NCBI GenBank assembly: GCA_023433685.1
Contig: JAEYUD010000281.1
Span: 1-20,366, forward strand
Source of the DNA: Bacteroidota bacterium
GTDB lineage: Bacteria; Bacteroidota; Ignavibacteria; Ignavibacteriales; Ignavibacteriaceae
Direction: 5' to 3'
DNA: 20,366 nt
Below, piece by piece: positions 16,056 through 20,366 of the stretch. A program made the position numbers and the translations under genes. The notes beneath the pieces were generated by a model. That model saw only the letters and a list, made by a program, of their open reading frames with translations. It did not search any database and was not told the DNA's origin. Numbering within the stretch: the stretch's first letter is position 1; every line of letters begins with the position of its first letter.

Positions 16056-19000
16056 TAAAACTCTATCTTGTATTTGAGGCCCATTTCGTTGATCATTGAT
16101 CCCGTTGATGAACCTTCTGTTATTGATTCCCGCCTCTCGATTCTCAAGAGGAGGGCTTTCAGCACCGGTATCTCAAACCTGAACGTGGCAGTTGAGAAGT
16201 CCTGGAACAAATTTGTCGTTCCGCCGAAAGAATATTTTATGTCTGATACCTGACCCGAAAGGTTGAACTTGGTCTGGTTACCCGCTGCCCGCACTTCAAG
16301 CGATTTAACGTAGTCACCCAGATAGCTTGAAAGAAGCCCTCCAAGCAATGAACCCGCGAGCGAAGTGGCGGTTCCCTGTATTGTGCTTATCTGCCCTTCT
16401 GCAGAGGTTTTGTCGGCTTCAGTAAGATCAGATTTGAATTTTCCTGTCAGTATGAACCAAACGGCATCCGCTTTGTCATACTGCGGAGATGGAACCGCGT
16501 TTTTAATATTGTCTTCACCAACATAGACGGCAATGTTGTCGCTCTCCTTCGCGAACTTGGTGGAAAGCTCGTCCATGCTCCCTTTAAGTTTAAGTTTTAC
16601 CTGAACCGGCTGTTCGGAACTGGTGCCCTGCCCGCTGAAGACGTAGTACGAATTGTACCTTGCTTCGATATCAAGGTAAGGATTGAATATCTCCCTTTCA
16701 AACCTCAACTTGCCGGAGGCGGCAAAAGTTTTCAGGTTTAAAAATTCAAGTGTCGACTCATCTGAAACAGTCAATTCGCCCTGTACGTTCTCAAATCCCT
16801 TGATTTTTTCATAATTCAGTTCACCTTCAAGGTATGTCGTTAGTTTCTGATTCGCCTCCTGCGAGAAGATCATCGTCATTTTTGAGTTTTTCGACATTGT
16901 TATCTTGAACTGGTACTCAAGGTTGAAAGGCAACTCTTTCTTCCCCACGAATGCTGTATCTGAAAATCCCCGTTCCTCCTCAAAAAGGGAGAGAAGGGTG
17001 GAATCTTTTACACCAGAGGGCATATCGTAATTTTGATATCTGTAGATGTAATTGTCACCGGCATTAGCCACGCTGCTTTGTGTCGGGGGAATGGTTAGAT
17101 CGGTCTTGTCGAGATTCACCGATGCCTTTACAAAATAGTTATTACGGTCGATCTTCAGGGTAATATCTTCATTGGTTGAAACAACAAGTTTACCGAAGAT
17201 CGGGAATTCTTTAGTCGGCTTGGGGCTATCCATAACCGTGAGAATACCACCCAAACTGATATCCCCTGATTTGACCTGATACCCGGAGAGCAGAATTGCT
17301 CCCTTGCCCGTCACCTTCCCATAGGTGTCAACATTTTTCCCCTCATTGGTCAATTGAAGGTCATCGATCTCCACTGTCGAGTCACGAAGTGTAGCCTCCA
17401 TCTTAAGTCCGTAAAGAAGATTGGTCATGGTTACCTTGAACCTTCCATCCTTTATCTCCGCCTTCCCGTTCTTTACGAGATCGGGGTAGTACCCAGAGAC
17501 ACGGATCCCAGACTCAAAAACCCCCTGCAGTTCCTGAATATTGGGAATGAACCCGTTCAAAGCACCGAGGGAAAATGTTACAGCATCAATTCTGAGATCG
17601 GTAAGTTTCTCCTTTATAAAATCGAATTGCATATCGCTAAAGGATATGTTATACGGTATCACACCTGTTACCGAGAGAAGGGAATCATTCCCGATATCAT
17701 CCCCGGTATAAAAATACCCGTTAGGGCGTAATTCCTGGTCTTTGTAATGAACCGAGAACGCGAGGCGCCCCACCTGTTCTTTTATGTACTTAAGATCGTC
17801 GACTTTGAAATCGGCATCAATTACAGGCGATGAGTAACTCCCCCTCACTTTCACGGCAAACTTCAGTTTCGCGTCAACGGGTTGTGTCAGGGGTTTCTGA
17901 ACGAGATCACGCATTATCTCTTGAATGGTGAGATTTTCACAATTCAGATTTGCGTCAATTGAATCCGCGCTCAACCTCGCGTTCATCGCTATCTTTGTAT
18001 TGTCACCCTGCCCAAGAGCAAAATCTTTTACATACAGAAAGTCGTTGCTGAATGAAAGAACCGCGTTTGTAATATTCTCAAGTTTGTACCCTTTGTAGTC
18101 GATCTTTGCTTCATACAGATCGAGCTCAAGCGAGTCCTTCATGAAATCAACCACCAATGCCACGCGGGCTTTAACCATATCGTTGTAGTTAATATCGAGC
18201 CGTTCAAGATCAAGAATTGATTTGCCGAGCGACATGGTCAGCTCGGTGTTTGAAAGGGTATCGGTCTTCCCTTTGTTAACTAAGAACAGCTTCTTGATCC
18301 TCGTATCGATCAAGCCATCAAGCTTCCCGATCGTGATATCGTCGGAAGGATGAGACACTTTTATCTGCGCGGTGGCACCCGTCAGTATGATCGTTCCGGA
18401 TGTGTCGCTTGCCCTGAATCTAAAAAGGTCGAGCTCGTTCCAGAGGTTAAATGCCACCCTGTTACTGTCAAGCACCAATGATCCGGAAAGGGCTCCCTGA
18501 ATGTCAAATGTACGGAGCTTAAGAAATTTTCGTATGGGTCCCAGATCCTTCACCTGAAATGAGAAAGCAAGGGAGTCGGAAGCCGTTATTTTTGCTGCCT
18601 TGGCTTTGGCATCCGGAGTTACCCCCGCGGTCTGAACGGTATCTTCAAAGAAATCAGGATAGTAGTTTTTCAGAAGGCGCGTCACATCAGCCACCAATCT
18701 CCCCGATTCAGTTGCCATGTTGGTACCCAAAGTGGCGTAATCGAACTTGCCGGATGTTGAAATGGTGAACAGATTTGAAGTAATGAATATGTCTTTCATC
18801 ATGTCAGGTGGGGATATCACCCTGATATCGGCCTCTATTTCACCAAGGTCGTCACCCTTGATCCTGGTGTCTTTCATGTCAAGACGCGCTGTCAGATTCA
18901 TATCGTTAGGATTGAAACCCTCACCCTCCGCCTCAAGCGTGAACGAGAGGAGTGAGTTGTCCATCGACTCACCGAAGAACTCGCCCGGTTTCATGTTGTT

Positions 19001-20366
19001 GAAGGTGGAGCTGATTGAGTAGACCGGCTTGTTCATGTTCGAAAGATCAAGGTCACCCGTGATCTCACCCGTCTGATCACCAAGTTTTGATTTAAGATCA
19101 AGTTTTATTTTGCCATTGCTTCCTTTGGTTCTCAGGTCAAAGAGGTCAAAAAAGTATTTACCTGCAACAGACCTGTCACCGGTCATATCAAACTCAAACT
19201 CGGCGTTTGATGGGTCGAAACCCTGCCCCCTCACCCTGATCTTTGATGTAAGATTCAGGGGCATCCTCACATACTTGCTGATATCGAGCCTCTCGGTTCT
19301 AAGGTCTGCTTCATATACCGCTTTCGGCTTTGAGAAGTCAAAACTGTAAGTACCCGCGATATCGCCGGCTGAAGAGCGAAGACCCATTCCGCCGCTGAAT
19401 TTTTGCGGAGCTCCGTAAAAGCCTATGCTGTCAATTTTAATTACCGGGAACTCAAGGAACTGCTTAAGATCAAGCGACGGCATCAGTTCGTGAATGTCGA
19501 GAGGATTAAGAGTTGAATTAGTGATATCGGCGGCTATCCTCATCCGGTCGGCCTTCATCAGATTCTGAATTTTACCGGCAAGTTTAAGTTCTGTTTGCCT
19601 GGTTTTTACTTCAAGTTCCTTTATCACTGTGTTCAACAGATCGCCGGAAGACTCAAAATTTATTTCCATTGGACCACGGACGAGGTCGAAACCGTTCACC
19701 ACTGAGGTCATGTCATCAAAATGAAACGGTGAGGCCACCAGTTTTAGAACGAAATCCGCTTTTTCAAGTGAGTCAGAAGTAAAGTGATCGAACAGGTTTA
19801 GTTCCGCGGTATGGTAGTCGAGAAGCAGATCGCTTTTTTCCGTTTTCAGGTGGAATTTGTTCAGGTCGATCGATCTGCCGGCGATCTCAATACCCCCCTC
19901 GATCGCGACTTTGGGTGTATTCACAAGATTCGGCTCGATATCAAACTGCTTGAAATTCACAGAATAAGTGTTCTTCGCGATATCTATGAGGATGTTATCA
20001 AGCTTGATATCGATTCTGTGCAACCTGAGATCATCCATATTCAGCGACTTATAGCCGGCGGAACTGTCGGTCATGTTCCACTTCCGGAAGTTAAGTCTGC
20101 TGTTAGTGAACTCGAAAGTTCCGGTCTTGATAATGTAGGGGAATGGTTTGGAAACCGTATCCTTCTTCTCTTCCCCCGGTTTCGGCAGAATCTTCATAAC
20201 GTTGAGAACGCCGTTCGAGTCAGTTACAAGGTCAGCTGAAAATCCGTCGATGACGATCTTGTCCGCGTTTATCCTGTCCCGCAAAAACTCGAGCAGTTTG
20301 GGATAAACCTCGATCCGTTTTATCGTCGCGATTTCAGTGTCGGCAGAATCGGCAACTCTGATATCA
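16055..20366 (-). CDS. TamB/AsmA-like envelope protein (5' end outside window)
   Basis: The open frame runs off the right edge. Codons between 20284 and 20366 are uninterrupted and read as plausible protein (ADSADTEIATIKRIEVYPKL), so the TTG at 20284 is not a real start and the protein exceeds 1436 residues. The visible part is almost wholly beta-strand, with alternating polar and hydrophobic residues. Its beginning fits AsmA-type N-terminal domains (IKRIEVYPKLLEFLRD, then INADKIVIDGF and DSNGVLNV). The last 400 residues fit the TamB/DUF490 C-terminal region: IFGKLVVSTNEDITLKID, an alanine/glycine-rich amphipathic stretch (ATSLAGSLLGGLLSSYLGDYV), and strand pairs ending in GLKYKIEF. TamB-like proteins span the periplasm as a hydrophobic beta-groove and aid outer-membrane protein insertion or lipid transport. 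Its stop overlaps the rnr start. The partner could be the Omp85-like barrel two genes downstream. The family assignment is confident at the AsmA/TamB superfamily level. Confidence 0.85.
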   Translation of the reverse strand, partial: DIRVADSADTEIATIKRIEVYPKLLEFLRDRINADKIVIDGFSADLVTDSNGVLNVMKILPKPGEEKKDTVSKPFPYIIKTGTFEFTNSRLNFRKWNMTDSSAGYKSLNMDDLRLHRIDIKLDNILIDIAKNTYSVNFKQFDIEPNLVNTPKVAIEGGIEIAGRSIDLNKFHLKTEKSDLLLDYHTAELNLFDHFTSDSLEKADFVLKLVASPFHFDDMTSVVNGFDLVRGPMEINFESSGDLLNTVIKELEVKTRQTELKLAGKIQNLMKADRMRIAADITNSTLNPLDIHELMPSLDLKQFLEFPVIKIDSIGFYGAPQKFSGGMGLRSSAGDIAGTYSFDFSKPKAVYEADLRTERLDISKYVRMPLNLTSKIRVRGQGFDPSNAEFEFDMTGDRSVAGKYFFDLFDLRTKGSNGKIKLDLKSKLGDQTGEITGDLDLSNMNKPVYSISSTFNNMKPGEFFGESMDNSLLSFTLEAEGEGFNPNDMNLTARLDMKDTRIKGDDLGEIEADIRVISPPDMMKDIFITSNLFTISTSGKFDYATLGTNMATESGRLVADVTRLLKNYYPDFFEDTVQTAGVTPDAKAKAAKITASDSLAFSFQVKDLGPIRKFLKLRTFDIQGALSGSLVLDSNRVAFNLWNELDLFRFRASDTSGTIILTGATAQIKVSHPSDDITIGKLDGLIDTRIKKLFLVNKGKTDTLSNTELTMSLGKSILDLERLDINYNDMVKARVALVVDFMKDSLELDLYEAKIDYKGYKLENITNAVLSFSNDFLYVKDFALGQGDNTKIAMNARLSADSIDANLNCENLTIQEIMRDLVQKPLTQPVDAKLKFAVKVRGSYSSPVIDADFKVDDLKYIKEQVGRLAFSVHYKDQELRPNGYFYTGDDIGNDSLLSVTGVIPYNISFSDMQFDFIKEKLTDLRIDAVTFSLGALNGFIPNIQELQGVFESGIRVSGYYPDLVKNGKAEIKDGRFKVTMTNLLYGLKMEATLRDSTVEIDDLQLTNEGKNVDTYGKVTGKGAILLSGYQVKSGDISLGGILTVMDSPKPTKEFPIFGKLVVSTNEDITLKIDRNNYFVKASVNLDKTDLTIPPTQSSVANAGDNYIYRYQNYDMPSGVKDSTLLSLFEEERGFSDTAFVGKKELPFNLEYQFKITMSKNSKMTMIFSQEANQKLTTYLEGELNYEKIKGFENVQGELTVSDESTLEFLNLKTFAASGKLRFEREIFNPYLDIEARYNSYYVFSGQGTSSEQPVQVKLKLKGSMDELSTKFAKESDNIAVYVGEDNIKNAVPSPQYDKADAVWFILTGKFKSDLTEADKTSAEGQISTIQGTATSLAGSLLGGLLSSYLGDYVKSLEVRAAGNQTKFNLSGQVSDIKYSFGGTTNLFQDFSTATFRFEIPVLKALLLRIERRESITEGSSTGSMINEMGLKYKIEF

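Overview
The window looks like a piece of a Bacteroidota/Chlorobi-superphylum chromosome, most likely from the Ignavibacteria side. The two giant surface proteins end in the type IX secretion (T9SS) sorting domain, with the NYPNPFNPETSIRFAL motif and a basic C-terminus that are typical of Ignavibacteria and relatives. A TTGACA-N18-TATATTTG promoter also fits. This placement is an inference from motifs, not from a phylogeny. All large genes lie on the minus strand; a small transposase is the only convincing plus-strand gene.

Layout from left to right. (1) 1-5487: a very large, repeat-rich, secreted T9SS cargo protein with its own promoter at about 5621-5652. (2) 5488-5769: an intergenic stretch holding that promoter, the rho-independent terminator of the next gene and a REP-like hairpin that abuts that gene's stop codon. 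(3) 5770-9444: a second T9SS cargo protein. It shares about 388 C-terminal residues and one internal module with the first, but has a different N-terminal half built of autotransporter-type strand repeats. (4) 9445-10721: an accessory island. A lone IS200-like/RAYT-type Y1 (HUH) transposase sits between copies of a composite three-hairpin repeat, two and a degenerate fragment upstream and one downstream, all in the same orientation. (5) 10722-20366: a minus-strand operon in the transcription order TamB/AsmA-like envelope protein (5' end outside the window), RNase R, and an outer-membrane protein. The TamB-like stop and the rnr start overlap in TAATG. The outer-membrane protein follows after 24 bases and ends at a rho-independent terminator.

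How the genes may work together. The T9SS cargo genes probably encode adhesive or cell-surface fibres. The right-hand operon is the most suggestive part. A TamB-like periplasmic protein is transcribed with a predicted Omp85-type barrel carrying an MRGY (L6-like) motif. That barrel is fused not to POTRA domains but to a gluzincin metallopeptidase domain (intact HELVH plus a downstream SEG) and a TolB-like propeller. This could be a rewired translocation-and-assembly module with a built-in protease. That reading is an inference. RNase R between them is an ordinary housekeeping gene.

No tRNA, rRNA, CRISPR array or integrase was seen.
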